Assembly (NCBI RefSeq): GCF_017104715.1
Contig: NZ_JAAGPI010000002.1
Location: forward strand, 496,001-560,000
Reading direction: 5' to 3'
Source: Burkholderia sp. Ac-20365
GTDB taxonomy: Bacteria; Pseudomonadota; Gammaproteobacteria; Burkholderiales; Burkholderiaceae
DNA: 64,000 nucleotides
Shown here: positions 45,007 through 54,510 of the stretch, in pieces
How the letters are laid out: every line of letters begins with the position of its first letter
Numbering within the stretch: the stretch's first letter is position 1
The notes under the pieces: model-generated
What the model saw: the letters and a program-made list of their open reading frames with translations, nothing else
Databases searched by the model: none
What the model was told of the DNA's origin: nothing
Translations under genes and position numbers: made by a program

Positions 45007-46629
45007 TCAGGACACGCGTGCTGACGTCATATTGAGTGCCAACGCCTGCGCGACTTCGATGCCGTCGATGGCCGCCGAGTAGATGCCACCCGCATATCCC
45101 GCGCCTTCGCCGGCCGGATAAAGGCCTTCGACGTTCATGCTCTGGTAATCGTCCTTGCGTCGAACGCGGATGGGCGACGAAGTACGCGTTTCGACGCCGG
45201 TGAGCACGGCGTCGTGCATCGCGAAGCCGGCGATCTTCCTGTCGAGCTGGGGCAATGCTTCACGGATGGCTTCGATCACGTAGTCCGGCAGCGCGGTGCT
45301 CAGATCGGTCGGGCGCACGCCCGGCTTGTACGACGGCACCACGGAGCCAAGCGAAGTCGACGGGCGGCCGGCGATGAAATCACCGACCAGTTGACCCGGC
45401 GCGTGGTAATCGCCGCCGCCGAGTTCGAATGCACGCTCTTCCCATTTGCGCTGGAACGCGATGCCCGCCATGGGACCGCCGGGATAGTCTTCCGGCGTGA
45501 TGCCGACGACGATGCCCGCATTCGCGTTGCGCTCCGCGCGCGAATACTGGCTCATGCCGTTGGTGACCACGCGGCCCGGCTCTGAGGTTGCCGCGACTAC
45601 CGTGCCGCCGGGGCACATGCAAAAGCTGTAGACCGCGCGTCCATTGCTGCAGTGATGGACCACCTTGTAGTCGGCCGCGCCGAGTTGTTTGTGGCCCGCG
45701 AACTTGCCGAAGCGCGCGCGATCGATCACCCCTTGTGGGTGTTCGATGCGAAACCCCAGCGAAAACGGCTTGGCTTCGATATAGACACCGCGATCGTGCA
45801 GCATCTGGAACGTGTCGCGCGCGCTGTGGCCCACGGCCAGCACCACGTGATCGCAGCGCAGTGTCTCGCCGTTCGACAGCTTGAGCGCACGCACCTTGCC
45901 CTGATCGATTTCAATGTCGTCGACGCGGGTTTCGAAGCGGATCTCGCCGCCCAGTTCCTCGATGTTGGCGCGCATTTTTTCCACCATGCTGACAAGGCGG
46001 AACGTGCCGATGTGCGGCCGGCTCAGATAGAGAATGTCTTCCGGAGCGCCGGCCTTGACGAATTCGTCAAGCACCTTGCGGCCGTAGTGGTTCGGATCCT
46101 TGATCTGACTGTACAGCTTGCCGTCCGAAAACGTCCCCGCCCCGCCTTCGCCGAACTGAACATTGGATTCAGGGTTGAGTACGCTCTTGCGCCACAGGCC
46201 GAAAGTATCCTTGGTGCGCTCACGCACGGCTTTGCCGCGTTCGAGGATGATTGGGCGAAATCCCATCTGCGCCAGGATAAGTCCTGCGAACAGCCCGCAC
46301 GGTCCCATGCCGATAACGACCGGGCGCAGGGAAGTCATGTGCTCGGTGGCTTTCGCGACGAAGCGGTATTCCATGTCCGGCGTTATCGCGCAATGCGGGA
46401 CGTCCGCGAGCCGCTTGCGCGCGGCCGCTTCGTCCTTGACCTCGACATCGACGATATACGTCAGCTTGATGTCTGAGCGCTTGCGTGCGTCGTGCGCGCG
46501 GCGGAACACCGAGTAACGGAGGAGCCCGTCTTTCGGCACGCCGAGCTGCGCGAGGCGCGCACGTATCGCGGCTTCGAGTTCGCTCTCGGGATGGTCGAGG
46601 GGGAGTTTGACTTCGCTTAGACGTAGCAT
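45007..46629 (-). CDS. FAD-dependent oxidoreductase, COG2509 type
   Basis: The 540-residue protein has an N-terminal segment MLRLSEVKLPLDHPESELEAAIRARL with a small beta-alpha domain, then the FAD dinucleotide motif PVVIGMGPCGLFAGLILAQMGFRPIILERG. Later motifs include VLAVGHSARDTFQML and, at the C terminus, YPAGEGAGYAGGIYSAAIDGIEVA. This matches the widespread family of uncharacterised FAD proteins related to HI0933-like and geranylgeranyl-reductase folds. ATG 46629 is set by the conserved N terminus; the ribosome site is weak. The substrate is unknown. Confidence 0.88.
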   Translation of the reverse strand: MLRLSEVKLPLDHPESELEAAIRARLAQLGVPKDGLLRYSVFRRAHDARKRSDIKLTYIVDVEVKDEAAARKRLADVPHCAITPDMEYRFVAKATEHMTSLRPVVIGMGPCGLFAGLILAQMGFRPIILERGKAVRERTKDTFGLWRKSVLNPESNVQFGEGGAGTFSDGKLYSQIKDPNHYGRKVLDEFVKAGAPEDILYLSRPHIGTFRLVSMVEKMRANIEELGGEIRFETRVDDIEIDQGKVRALKLSNGETLRCDHVVLAVGHSARDTFQMLHDRGVYIEAKPFSLGFRIEHPQGVIDRARFGKFAGHKQLGAADYKVVHHCSNGRAVYSFCMCPGGTVVAATSEPGRVVTNGMSQYSRAERNANAGIVVGITPEDYPGGPMAGIAFQRKWEERAFELGGGDYHAPGQLVGDFIAGRPSTSLGSVVPSYKPGVRPTDLSTALPDYVIEAIREALPQLDRKIAGFAMHDAVLTGVETRTSSPIRVRRKDDYQSMNVEGLYPAGEGAGYAGGIYSAAIDGIEVAQALALNMTSARVS

Positions 46630-47019
46630 GAGTACTGGAATGCGGTCGCCACGGAATCGTGGCGGTATTGGAACAGGCGGAAGCCGGATTGGCGTTGGCG
46701 ACGTTGTTCGCCACGCGGGCATCTCAAGCTGTTCAGGATGAGTTCATGTCGAGCGCTTGCGTGGGGAAGACTTTCCGCCCCAAAGTCGTCATCGAGCAAG
46801 CCGCGTTCGGTGGCGTGCTGTCGCCTGCTAGCGGAAGACGAAGAAGCTGTTGCGGGGTTGGGAGGACCGAGTCCTGATCTACGTAGCTGCCCTTTTTGCG
46901 CAAGTTTACCATCATCGGCGCAGCGCAATCGGCGCCTCGGTATTAGTGTGGCGTCCAGATTCGGCTGCCAGCGGGAAACGGTTCTGGCAAAGTTCAACGC
47001 GCATCGTCTTGCTGGCTGG
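46630..47019. other. Gene-free stretch between the FAD protein gene and tRNA-Met
   Basis: These 390 bases carry only short open frames with poor codon use. The best is a 60-residue minus-strand frame (46733-46915), which has no ribosome site and no recognisable family. A small RNA or decayed gene is possible, but no promoter-terminator pair for one was seen. Confidence 0.5.
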
Positions 47020-47060
47020 AATTGAAAAAGCCCGGTAGATCAGAGATCTACCGGGCTTTC
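47020..47060 (-). terminator. Terminator after tRNA-Met
   Basis: A perfect 15-bp stem AAAGCCCGGTAGATC / GATCTACCGGGCTTT with a 3-base loop is followed on the minus strand by TTC and A/T-rich sequence. It starts 7 bases after the encoded CCA. Confidence 0.93.
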
Positions 47061-47066
47061 GCAATT

Positions 47067-47143
<77 letters not shown>

Positions 47144-47233
47144 GAAAGAAGCGAGATTATGAAGATGCCGGCGGGGGCTGTCAACCCCCGCGCGACAACT
47201 TTTTGCGAGACTCCCGTTTTACCTACGTCGCGC

Positions 47234-48892
47234 TCAGTCCTGCGCGTAGATATTGGAGTCCTTGGTCTCCCGCACGAAAAGCAGACCGATCACGAATGTC
47301 GCCAGCGCGATGATGATCGGATACCACAGCCCGGAGTAGATGTTGCCCTTCGCAGCGACGATCGCGAACGCCGTCGCTGGCAGGAAGCCCCCGAACCAGC
47401 CATTGCCGATGTGATACGGCAGCGACATCGACGTGTAGCGGATGCGTGTCGGGAACATCTCGACCAGCATTGCTGCGATTGGCCCGTACACCATCGTCAC
47501 GTAGATCACAAGGATCGTCAGGATCACGACCGTCATCGGCCAGTTGATCTGAGATGGATCGGCCTTGGGCGGATAGCCGGCCGCCTTCAGCGCGGTGCCG
47601 AGGTTCTTGTCGAACGTTTTGCCAGCTTCCTTGGCGTCGGCGGCCTTGCCGTCGAACGTGTCGATCGTGGTATCGCCGACCTTGATCTGCGCCAGCGTGC
47701 CAGCCGGCGCCGCGACGTTGTCGTAGTTCAGGCCAGCCTTTGACAGCGCGCTTTTCGCGATATCGCATGACGACGTGAACTTCGACGTGCCGACCGGGTT
47801 GAACTGGAACGAGCACTCGTCCGGATTCGCGATCACGACGATCGGTGCCTTGGCCGTCGCGGCCTCGAGCGCCGGGTTCGCGTAGTGCGTCAGCGCCTTG
47901 AAGAGCGGGAAGTAGGTCAGCGCCGCAATCAGGCAGCCAGCCATGATGATCGGCTTGCGGCCGATGCGATCAGACAGCGAACCGAAGAACAGGAAGAACG
48001 GCGTGCCGATCAGCAGCGCAATCGCGATCAGGATGTTCGCGCTTGCACCGTCGACCTTCAGCGTCTGCGTCAGGAAGAACAGCGCATAGAACTGGCCCGT
48101 GTACCAGACAACTGCCTGGCCAGCCGTCACGCCGATCAGAGCCAGAATGACAATCTTCAGATTCTTCCACTGACCGAACGCTTCCGACAGCGGAGCCTTC
48201 GACGTCTTGCCTTCAGCCTTGATGCGCTCGAAAGCAGGCGACTCGTGCAGTTGCATCCGGATCCACACCGAAATCCCCAGCAGCACCAGCGACGCGACGA
48301 ACGGAATGCGCCAGCCCCATGCGCCGAACGCGTCTTCGCCCATCGCCGTGCGCACGCCGAGAATCACGAGCAGCGACAGGAACAGGCCGAGCGTTGCCGT
48401 CGTCTGGATCCACGCAGTGTAGAAGCCGCGGCGGTTGGCGGGCGCGTGTTCCGCGACGTACGTCGCAGCGCCGCCGTACTCACCGCCGAGCGCGAGACCT
48501 TGCAGCAGACGCATCGCGATGAAGATCACGGGCGATGCCATGCCGATCGCCGCATAGCCGGGCAGGAAGCCGACCACACAGGTCGACAGACCCATGATGA
48601 CGATCGTGATGAGGAAGGTGTACTTGCGGCCGACCATGTCGCCTAGTCGCCCAAACACCAGCGCGCCGAACGGACGCACCGCGAAGCCGGCCGCGAAGCC
48701 GAGCAGGGTGAAGATGAAGGCGGCCGTCGGATTGACGCCTGAGAAGAAGCTCTTGCTGATGAAAGCCGCGAGCGAGCCGGCCAGATAAAAGTCGTACCAC
48801 TCGAAAACCGTGCCCAACGATGACGCGAAGATTACCCGTTTCTCTTCTTTCGTCATCGGCGCGTGCGAGATTTGCCCGCTTACGGTAGCCAT
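47234..48892 (-). CDS. MFS transporter, metabolite:H+ symporter (MHS) family
   Basis: The 552-residue protein begins MATVSGQISHAPMTKEEKRVIFASSLGTVFEWYDFYLAGSLA, the diagnostic MHS opening shared with ProP, ShiA and KgtP. RLLQGLALGGEYGGAATYVAEHAP follows. A roughly 115-residue insertion with two cysteines (CSFQFNPVG, SSCDIAKSA) lies in a loop after the eighth or so membrane segment, which is unusual for the family. GGAGA upstream of ATG 48892 sets the start. Substrate is likely a carboxylate or betaine-like compound but is not known. Confidence 0.88.
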   Translation of the reverse strand: MATVSGQISHAPMTKEEKRVIFASSLGTVFEWYDFYLAGSLAAFISKSFFSGVNPTAAFIFTLLGFAAGFAVRPFGALVFGRLGDMVGRKYTFLITIVIMGLSTCVVGFLPGYAAIGMASPVIFIAMRLLQGLALGGEYGGAATYVAEHAPANRRGFYTAWIQTTATLGLFLSLLVILGVRTAMGEDAFGAWGWRIPFVASLVLLGISVWIRMQLHESPAFERIKAEGKTSKAPLSEAFGQWKNLKIVILALIGVTAGQAVVWYTGQFYALFFLTQTLKVDGASANILIAIALLIGTPFFLFFGSLSDRIGRKPIIMAGCLIAALTYFPLFKALTHYANPALEAATAKAPIVVIANPDECSFQFNPVGTSKFTSSCDIAKSALSKAGLNYDNVAAPAGTLAQIKVGDTTIDTFDGKAADAKEAGKTFDKNLGTALKAAGYPPKADPSQINWPMTVVILTILVIYVTMVYGPIAAMLVEMFPTRIRYTSMSLPYHIGNGWFGGFLPATAFAIVAAKGNIYSGLWYPIIIALATFVIGLLFVRETKDSNIYAQD

Positions 48893-49120
48893 ATGTCGTC
48901 TCCAGTATTGATATAAGTCGCGGCGCGCCTGGACGGGCGCGTCCGTGTAGCGATTATTGGAGCGGAAACTTACGGCGTTCTGACGCGGAAGGGATGAGCT
49001 TCGGAATGTAGAGAATTGTCGATAATCTGGCTTGGTGTGGCTAACGTCTCGTATTTTGTTAGCTATTGCGCGGAAGACGGTCAAACCGGATTGCTGACTT
49101 AAATGGATAAAACTGACGGA

Positions 49121-50668
49121 TTAGGGTAAGTCCCGTGCACGATCCATCATCCGCAAGCTGACACGTACGAGCGTTCCTGCCAGACGTGGCGACGTTTGAT
49201 AGACGTTATCTTCGATCGCGAGCGTACCGCCGTGCATCGTCGCGATTTCACGGACGATCGCAAGACCCAGTCCGCTGCCGTCGCCTTCACGCCCGAGAAT
49301 CCGGTAGAACCGCTCGACCACGCGCTCGCGCTCGGCGGCGGGAATCCCCATGCCTGTGTCTTCCACTTCCAGATGAGCCATTCGAGCGGCATCGTCGCGC
49401 CGCACGCGTACCGTGATGCGCCCGCCCGCTGGCGTGTAGCGGATCGCGTTATCGATCAGGTTCGACAGCATCTCACGCAGCATCACGGGATTACCTTCAA
49501 CCTCGATCGCTTCTTCGGGCGTTTCCGGTCCTTCGTAGCCGAGGTCCATCTGCTTGGCGAGCGCGGGCTGGACCCAGTCGCGCACGGCGCTGCGCGCGAC
49601 GTCGCCGATCTCGACGGGCGTGAAAATTTGCCCTGACATGCGGTTTTCGGCGCGCGCAAGCGCGAGCAGTTGCGTAACGAGCCGCGCGGCGTGCTCCGAA
49701 CTGGTCGCGATCTGCTCGAGCGAGCGATGCACTTCCGCCGACGCTTCCTGACGCAGCGCCAGTTCAGCCTGGGTGCGCAAACCCGCGAGCGGCGTTTTCA
49801 TCTGATGCGCGGCATCGGCGATGAAGCGCTTTTGCAGCTCCATGTTCTGCTCGAGGCGCGTCAGCAGATCGTTGAACGAGGTGACGAGCGGCTCGATTTC
49901 GGGCGGCGCGCGGCGAGCTTCGAGCGGCGAGAGGTCGTCGGGGCGGCGCGCGCGGATATGTGCCTGCAGTGCGTGCAGCGGCGCAAGGCCGCGCGACAGC
50001 CCGAACCACACGAGCAGAATGGCCAGCGGCAGGATCACGAACTGCGGCAGGATCACGCCTTTGATGATGTCGTTGGCGAGCGCGCTGCGTTTGTCGAGCG
50101 TCTCGGCCACCTGTACGAGCACGGGCTGGGCGCCCGGCGTCTGCGGAAATTCGACAGTCGTATAAGCGACGCGGATATCGTTGCCGCGCAGCATGTCGTC
50201 TCGAAACTCGACGATGCCCGGCTGCGGCCGGTCTTCCTCACGCGGCAACGGCATGTCCCGATCACCCGCGACGAGTTCGCCGCGCGTGCCGAGCACCTGA
50301 TAGAACACGCTATCTATATTGTCGGCGCGCAGGAAGTCGCGCGTCGAATCGGGCAGCGTCAATTCGGCGACACCGTTCACCGGATGGATTTGCCGCGCGA
50401 GCACATACGCATCGGTCTCCAGCGCGCGGTCGAACGGCCCGTTCGCGATCGACTTCGCGACCAGATACGTGACGGCAAGACTCATCGGCCACAGCAGCAG
50501 CAAGGGCGCGAGCATCCAGTCCAGAATTTCGCCGAACAGCGAGCGCGGACGCGTCTCCGCCGCCGCCTCGGATTCATCGGGCGGCGCGAATGGATTCGCG
50601 TAGCGCGCGTCGCGGACTTCGTCGATATCCGCCGCGTGCGCCGTGGCGCGCGGTGCGCGGACGGACAT
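49121..50668 (-). CDS. Sensor histidine kinase (QseC/TctE-like)
   Basis: The 515-residue kinase has two membrane segments (about 53-73 and 205-225) flanking a periplasmic domain. A HAMP linker, HisKA with the phospho-acceptor His288 in FIADAAHQMKTPLAGLRTQAELAL, and an ATPase domain (NLIDNAIRYTPAGG, VEDTGMGIP, GDGSGLGLAIVREI) follow. The periplasmic domain of about 130 residues is of the 2CSK_N type found in TctE. It follows its response-regulator gene by 9 bases. Confidence 0.93.
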   Translation of the reverse strand: MSVRAPRATAHAADIDEVRDARYANPFAPPDESEAAAETRPRSLFGEILDWMLAPLLLLWPMSLAVTYLVAKSIANGPFDRALETDAYVLARQIHPVNGVAELTLPDSTRDFLRADNIDSVFYQVLGTRGELVAGDRDMPLPREEDRPQPGIVEFRDDMLRGNDIRVAYTTVEFPQTPGAQPVLVQVAETLDKRSALANDIIKGVILPQFVILPLAILLVWFGLSRGLAPLHALQAHIRARRPDDLSPLEARRAPPEIEPLVTSFNDLLTRLEQNMELQKRFIADAAHQMKTPLAGLRTQAELALRQEASAEVHRSLEQIATSSEHAARLVTQLLALARAENRMSGQIFTPVEIGDVARSAVRDWVQPALAKQMDLGYEGPETPEEAIEVEGNPVMLREMLSNLIDNAIRYTPAGGRITVRVRRDDAARMAHLEVEDTGMGIPAAERERVVERFYRILGREGDGSGLGLAIVREIATMHGGTLAIEDNVYQTSPRLAGTLVRVSLRMMDRARDLP

Positions 50669-50677
50669 GGAGCGCCT

Positions 50678-51424
50678 TTACTTGAAGTAGTGGCTTGCGG
50701 GCATGGCAGCGGACGCGTCGGACGGCTCGCCTTGCTGGGCTGCCGCTTGCGCTGGTGGCGCGGCCTTCTCGAGACAGTAACCGAGCCCGCGCACAGTAAT
50801 GATGCGCACGCCGCTAGGTTCGATCTTCTTGCGCAGCCGGTGCACATAGACCTCGATCGCGTTGTTGCTGACCTCTTCGCCCCATTCGCACAGGTGATCG
50901 ACCAGCTGCTCCTTCGATACCAGCCGCCCGATCCGCTGCAACAGGACTTCGAGCAATCCTAGCTCACGCGCGGACAGATCGATAACCTGCTCATTGGCAT
51001 AGGCAATTCGACCAACCTGATCGAACGACAGCGAGCCATGCCTGACGACGGTCGGCCCGCCGCCCGCGCCGCGGCGCGTGAGCGCACGTACGCGTGCTTC
51101 GAGTTCGTTGAGCGCGAAGGGCTTCGCCATGTAGTCGTCGGCGCCGAGATCGAGGCCTTTCACGCGTTCATCGACGCTGTCGGCTGCCGTCAGGATCAGC
51201 ACGGGCACGTTCGAATTGCGCGCGCGCAGACGGCGCAGCACTTCGAGGCCGGACATTTTCGGCAGGCCGAGATCGAGAATGAGAAGGTCGAACGTCTGCA
51301 TCGACAGGGCGGTATCGGCTTCCGCGCCCGTCTTCACATGGTCAACGGCGTATGCCGATTGGCGGAGTGATCGGACCAGACCGTCCGCGAGTATGCTGTC
51401 GTCTTCGGCAATGAGAATTCGCAT
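50678..51424 (-). CDS. OmpR-family response regulator
   Basis: The 248-residue protein has a receiver domain (acidic pocket EDD at 7-9, phospho-acceptor Asp51 in LLILDLGLPKMSG, Thr and Lys in VLILTAADS and MAKPF). It has a C-terminal winged helix (LSARELGLLEVLLQRIGRLVSKEQL, NAIEVYVHRLRKKI). ATG 51424 is the receiver-domain start. Its transport neighbour (MHS) lies beyond the kinase gene, so control of that transporter is possible but only inferred. Confidence 0.95.
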   Translation of the reverse strand: MRILIAEDDSILADGLVRSLRQSAYAVDHVKTGAEADTALSMQTFDLLILDLGLPKMSGLEVLRRLRARNSNVPVLILTAADSVDERVKGLDLGADDYMAKPFALNELEARVRALTRRGAGGGPTVVRHGSLSFDQVGRIAYANEQVIDLSARELGLLEVLLQRIGRLVSKEQLVDHLCEWGEEVSNNAIEVYVHRLRKKIEPSGVRIITVRGLGYCLEKAAPPAQAAAQQGEPSDASAAMPASHYFK

Positions 51425-51540
51425 GATGCGCCCTGCCCGGCCGGCACCGGGGCGCCCCGGCGCACAGCGTCTCCGAAAAATTTTGTCGGTAGTAGGTGTT
51501 GTCCGATTGCAAATCTGGACGTCCACATTTGCAAACAGGC

Positions 51541-51570
51541 TTGCCAAAACTACTGTTTTTTTATACAGTG
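51541..51570 (+). promoter_or_regulatory. recA promoter with LexA (SOS) box
   Basis: TACTGTTTTTTTATACAGTG (51551-51570) contains CTGT-N8-ACAG, an exact fit to the LexA box. A -35-like TTGCCA at 51541 is 17 bases from TACAGT, so the box overlaps the -10 region, as expected for direct repression. The recA start is 103 bases downstream. Confidence 0.92.
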
Positions 51571-51672
51571 TCTGCGTTTAGCGTGCTGATTGGAAGAACC
51601 GAGTTCAAAACCGGGTTCGCAACTACCGGCACACCTGCCTCAGACGCCGTTCATCATAGCAAAGGACGATTC

Positions 51673-52749
51673 ATGGAAGAAAGCAAGAAAGGCTCGGCTG
51701 GACTGACTGCGGAAAAGAGCAAGGCACTTGCTGCCGCGCTTGCGCAGATCGAAAAGCAGTTCGGCAAAGGGTCGGTCATGCGGCTCGGCCAGGGTGAGGC
51801 AGTCGAAGATATCCAGGTGGTCTCGACGGGATCGCTGGGCCTCGACATCGCGCTGGGCGTTGGCGGGCTGCCGCGTGGCCGTGTGGTGGAAATCTACGGG
51901 CCGGAATCGTCGGGTAAGACCACGCTGACGCTGCAGGTCGTTGCCGAAATGCAGAAGCTCGGCGGCACGGCGGCGTTTATCGACGCGGAACACGCGCTCG
52001 ATATTCAATACGCGCAAAAGCTCGGTGTGAACGTCAGCGAACTGCTGGTCTCGCAGCCCGACACGGGCGAACAGGCGCTCGAAATCGCGGACGCACTGGT
52101 GCGCTCGGGTTCGATCGACATGATCGTTATCGACTCGGTTGCGGCGCTCGTGCCGAAGGCCGAAATCGAAGGTGAAATGGGCGATTCGCTGCCGGGTCTG
52201 CAAGCACGTCTGATGTCACAGGCGCTGCGCAAGCTGACGGGTACGATCAAGCGCACGAACTGCCTCGTGATCTTCATCAACCAGATCCGCATGAAGATCG
52301 GCGTGATGTTCGGCAACCCGGAAACGACCACGGGCGGTAACGCGCTGAAGTTCTACGCATCCGTGCGTCTGGACATTCGCCGTATCGGTTCGATCAAGAA
52401 GAACGACGAAGTGATCGGCAACGAAACCCGCGTGAAGGTCGTGAAGAACAAGGTGTCGCCGCCGTTCCGCGAAGCGATTTTCGATATTTTGTACGGCGAA
52501 GGCATCTCGCGTCAGGGCGAAATCATCGACCTCGGCGTGCAGGCCAAGATCGTCGACAAGGCGGGCGCCTGGTATAGCTACAACGGCGAACGTATTGGTC
52601 AGGGCAAGGACAACGCGCGTGAATTTCTGCGCGAAAATCCGGATATCGCGCGTGAAATTGAAAACCGTATCCGCGAATCGCTCGGCGTGAATGCGATGCC
52701 GGCGGGCGCTGCCGTCAGCGCCGACGAGGAAGTGGGCGAAGAGGAGTAA
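51673..52749 (+). CDS. recA: Recombinase RecA
   Basis: RecA forms filaments on single-stranded DNA for homologous recombination and triggers LexA self-cleavage. The 358-residue protein has Walker [15 protein letters not shown], the [35 protein letters not shown] block, [37 protein letters not shown] (L2 region) and the acidic C terminus ending EEVGEEE. ATG 51673 gives the normal N terminus. It is followed by recX after 10 bases. Confidence 0.99.
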   Translation: MEESKKGSAGLTAEKSKALAAALAQIEKQFGKGSVMRLGQGEAVEDIQVVSTGSLGLDIALGVGGLPRGRVVEIYGPESSGKTTLTLQVVAEMQKLGGTAAFIDAEHALDIQYAQKLGVNVSELLVSQPDTGEQALEIADALVRSGSIDMIVIDSVAALVPKAEIEGEMGDSLPGLQARLMSQALRKLTGTIKRTNCLVIFINQIRMKIGVMFGNPETTTGGNALKFYASVRLDIRRIGSIKKNDEVIGNETRVKVVKNKVSPPFREAIFDILYGEGISRQGEIIDLGVQAKIVDKAGAWYSYNGERIGQGKDNAREFLRENPDIAREIENRIRESLGVNAMPAGAAVSADEEVGEEE

Positions 52750-52759
52750 TCGTCGCGTG

Positions 52760-53533
52760 ATGCGCAAGGGCCGCTCTGCTTCCTCGACCACGGGCGCAGG
52801 ACGCAACACGGGCGGCCCGCGCGACGACGATCCATTTGAATCGTCGTCGCGCGTGTCTTCACGTTCGTCCTCGTCTGCCGCAACACCGCTCTCAAACGAG
52901 TCATCCCCCGAGGACTTCGATCCATTCGAATCGTTCGATGCGCATGATCGTGCCGCCGGCGTCGGTCCGGCTTCACGCGACCGCTCAAACACCGATAGCG
53001 AAGAAGTCACCTACACGCGCTCGCGTCGCCAACCAGGCGAAGGCAAACCCGCCGATACCGCGAGCCGCGCTTCACAACGTCCCGCACGCTCTCTAAAAGG
53101 CCGCGCACTCGGCTATCTGTCGCGCCGCGAATATAGCCGCGCAGAGTTGTCGCGCAAGCTCGAGCCGTACGCGGAAGAGGGCGATTCAATCGACACATTG
53201 CTGGATTCGCTCGAAAGCGAAGGCTGGCTGTCGAATTCCCGTTTCGCTGAAAGCCTGATTCATCGGCGTGCATCACGCATGGGTGCGGGCCGCATCGTCA
53301 ACGAACTCAAGCGTCACGCGGTCGGGCAGACGCTGGTCGAAGAGGTCAGCGCGCAATTGAAGGAAACCGAAATGGCGCGTGCTCAGGCTGTCTGGCGTAA
53401 AAAGTTCGGCACCTTGCCGGAAACGCCTAACGAACGCGCCAAGCAGGCGCGCTTTCTTGCAACGCGCGGGTTTTCTCAGGGAATCATCGGGAAAATTCTG
53501 AAGGGTATTGACGAGGACTGGGCATCGGAATAG
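52760..53533 (+). CDS. recX: Regulatory protein RecX with long N-terminal extension
   Basis: RecX binds RecA and limits its filaments. The C-terminal 145 residues are the RecX fold: ALGYLSRREYSRAELSRKLEPYAEEGDSIDTLLDSLESEGWLSNSRFAESLIHRRASRMGAGRIVNELKRHAV and RARFLATRGFSQGIIGKIL. The first 110 residues are a disordered stretch rich in serine, arginine, glycine and aspartate, absent from E. coli RecX (about 166 residues). ATG 52760 lies 10 bases after the recA stop; a GTG directly before it is also possible. Confidence 0.92.
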   Translation: MRKGRSASSTTGAGRNTGGPRDDDPFESSSRVSSRSSSSAATPLSNESSPEDFDPFESFDAHDRAAGVGPASRDRSNTDSEEVTYTRSRRQPGEGKPADTASRASQRPARSLKGRALGYLSRREYSRAELSRKLEPYAEEGDSIDTLLDSLESEGWLSNSRFAESLIHRRASRMGAGRIVNELKRHAVGQTLVEEVSAQLKETEMARAQAVWRKKFGTLPETPNERAKQARFLATRGFSQGIIGKILKGIDEDWASE

Positions 53534-53705
53534 CGCCCTTCGCTCAGGCCACGGGCACTGCTGCGCTGCACGAAAAGTCTGCGTCAAATTGCCATCCCTG
53601 GTATCGCGCAAACCCTGCTCCATCAAGCCCCTGCAGCGTTTGGCCAGTCTCAAATACCCAGTATGCTAAAATTCAACGGTTCTTCAATCCGGCCTTTGTT
53701 CTCGC

Positions 53706-54455
53706 ATGCCGCTCTCCCCGCCAGTGTCCCGACAGTTGCGCCATCGCCGCGCAATCCGAGCGGAGGCATTTGAGCGCGAAGATGGTTTGTGGGATATCGA
53801 GGCATGCCTCACCGACGAAAAGCCACGTGATGTGACGCTTGCGTCGGGTGTCCGGCCGAACGGCTCGCCGATCCATGAACTCTGGCTCCGCATCACGATC
53901 GATCGCAAGCTCAATGTCGTCGACGCTGAAGCGTCGTCCGACTGGGTTCCGTATCCCGGTCTGTGTGAAGCCTCCAATCCCGCCTATCGTGCCCTCATCG
54001 GGCTCAATCTCTTCCATAACTTCCGTCGCGATGCTGCCCGTTTGCTGGCCGGCACGGCTGGCTGCACGCATCTCACCGAGTTGTGCGCAATTTTGCCCAC
54101 TGCCGCCATCCAGGCGTTCGCGGGCGACGTGTGGAATACGGATAAGGGCAGGCCAGGAAGCGAGGGGCCCGCGAGTTCGCCCAATGGATCAGCAGACGCT
54201 TCGTCCCACGGCACGCAGGGCAGCACCGGACAAGACGCCAAAGATAACGCTTCGAGCGAGCAAGCAACCCAACACGCAAGCGAGCAACCAAACGACAAAC
54301 CGCCATTCCAGCTGGGCCGCTGCCATGCGCTGCGGTTCGATGGCGAGGCGGTGCGACAGTTTTATCCGCGCTGGTACGGCCACGCGCCGCGTTCAGCGGA
54401 TCGCGCGGATGCCGTACCCGACGGACAGGCCGTGAAAGCGGCGCGTCCCGAGTAA
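53706..54455 (+). CDS. DUF2889-family protein
   Basis: The 249-residue product has the family core RQLRHRRAIRAEAFEREDGLWDIEACLTDEK, PIHELWLRITIDRKLNVVDAEASSDWVPYPG and GLNLFHNFRRDAARLLAGTAGCTHLTELCAILPTAAIQAFAG. A low-complexity insertion of about 50 residues (GSADASSHGTQGSTGQD) precedes the conserved C-terminal FQLGRCHALRFDGEAVRQFYPRW. Function is unknown. A promoter-like TTGGCC-N16-TATGCT lies about 40 bases upstream, so it is probably not part of the recAX transcript. Confidence 0.85.
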   Translation: MPLSPPVSRQLRHRRAIRAEAFEREDGLWDIEACLTDEKPRDVTLASGVRPNGSPIHELWLRITIDRKLNVVDAEASSDWVPYPGLCEASNPAYRALIGLNLFHNFRRDAARLLAGTAGCTHLTELCAILPTAAIQAFAGDVWNTDKGRPGSEGPASSPNGSADASSHGTQGSTGQDAKDNASSEQATQHASEQPNDKPPFQLGRCHALRFDGEAVRQFYPRWYGHAPRSADRADAVPDGQAVKAARPE

Positions 54456-54510
54456 ACGGCCCAGCCGGAAGCGAAGTTCAATCCAACTCTCAGACTGAAG
54501 GGAATCACGC

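Noticed and set aside
46733-46915. A 60-residue minus-strand protein (MMVNLRKKGSYVDQDSVL)
   Set aside because: It has no ribosome site, its codon use is unlike that of neighbours, and no family is recognised. It was left as part of a gene-free stretch.
52691-52759. recX starting inside recA
   Set aside because: The frame opens earlier, but ATG 52760 right after recA is the natural start; the extra residues are out-of-frame recA sequence.
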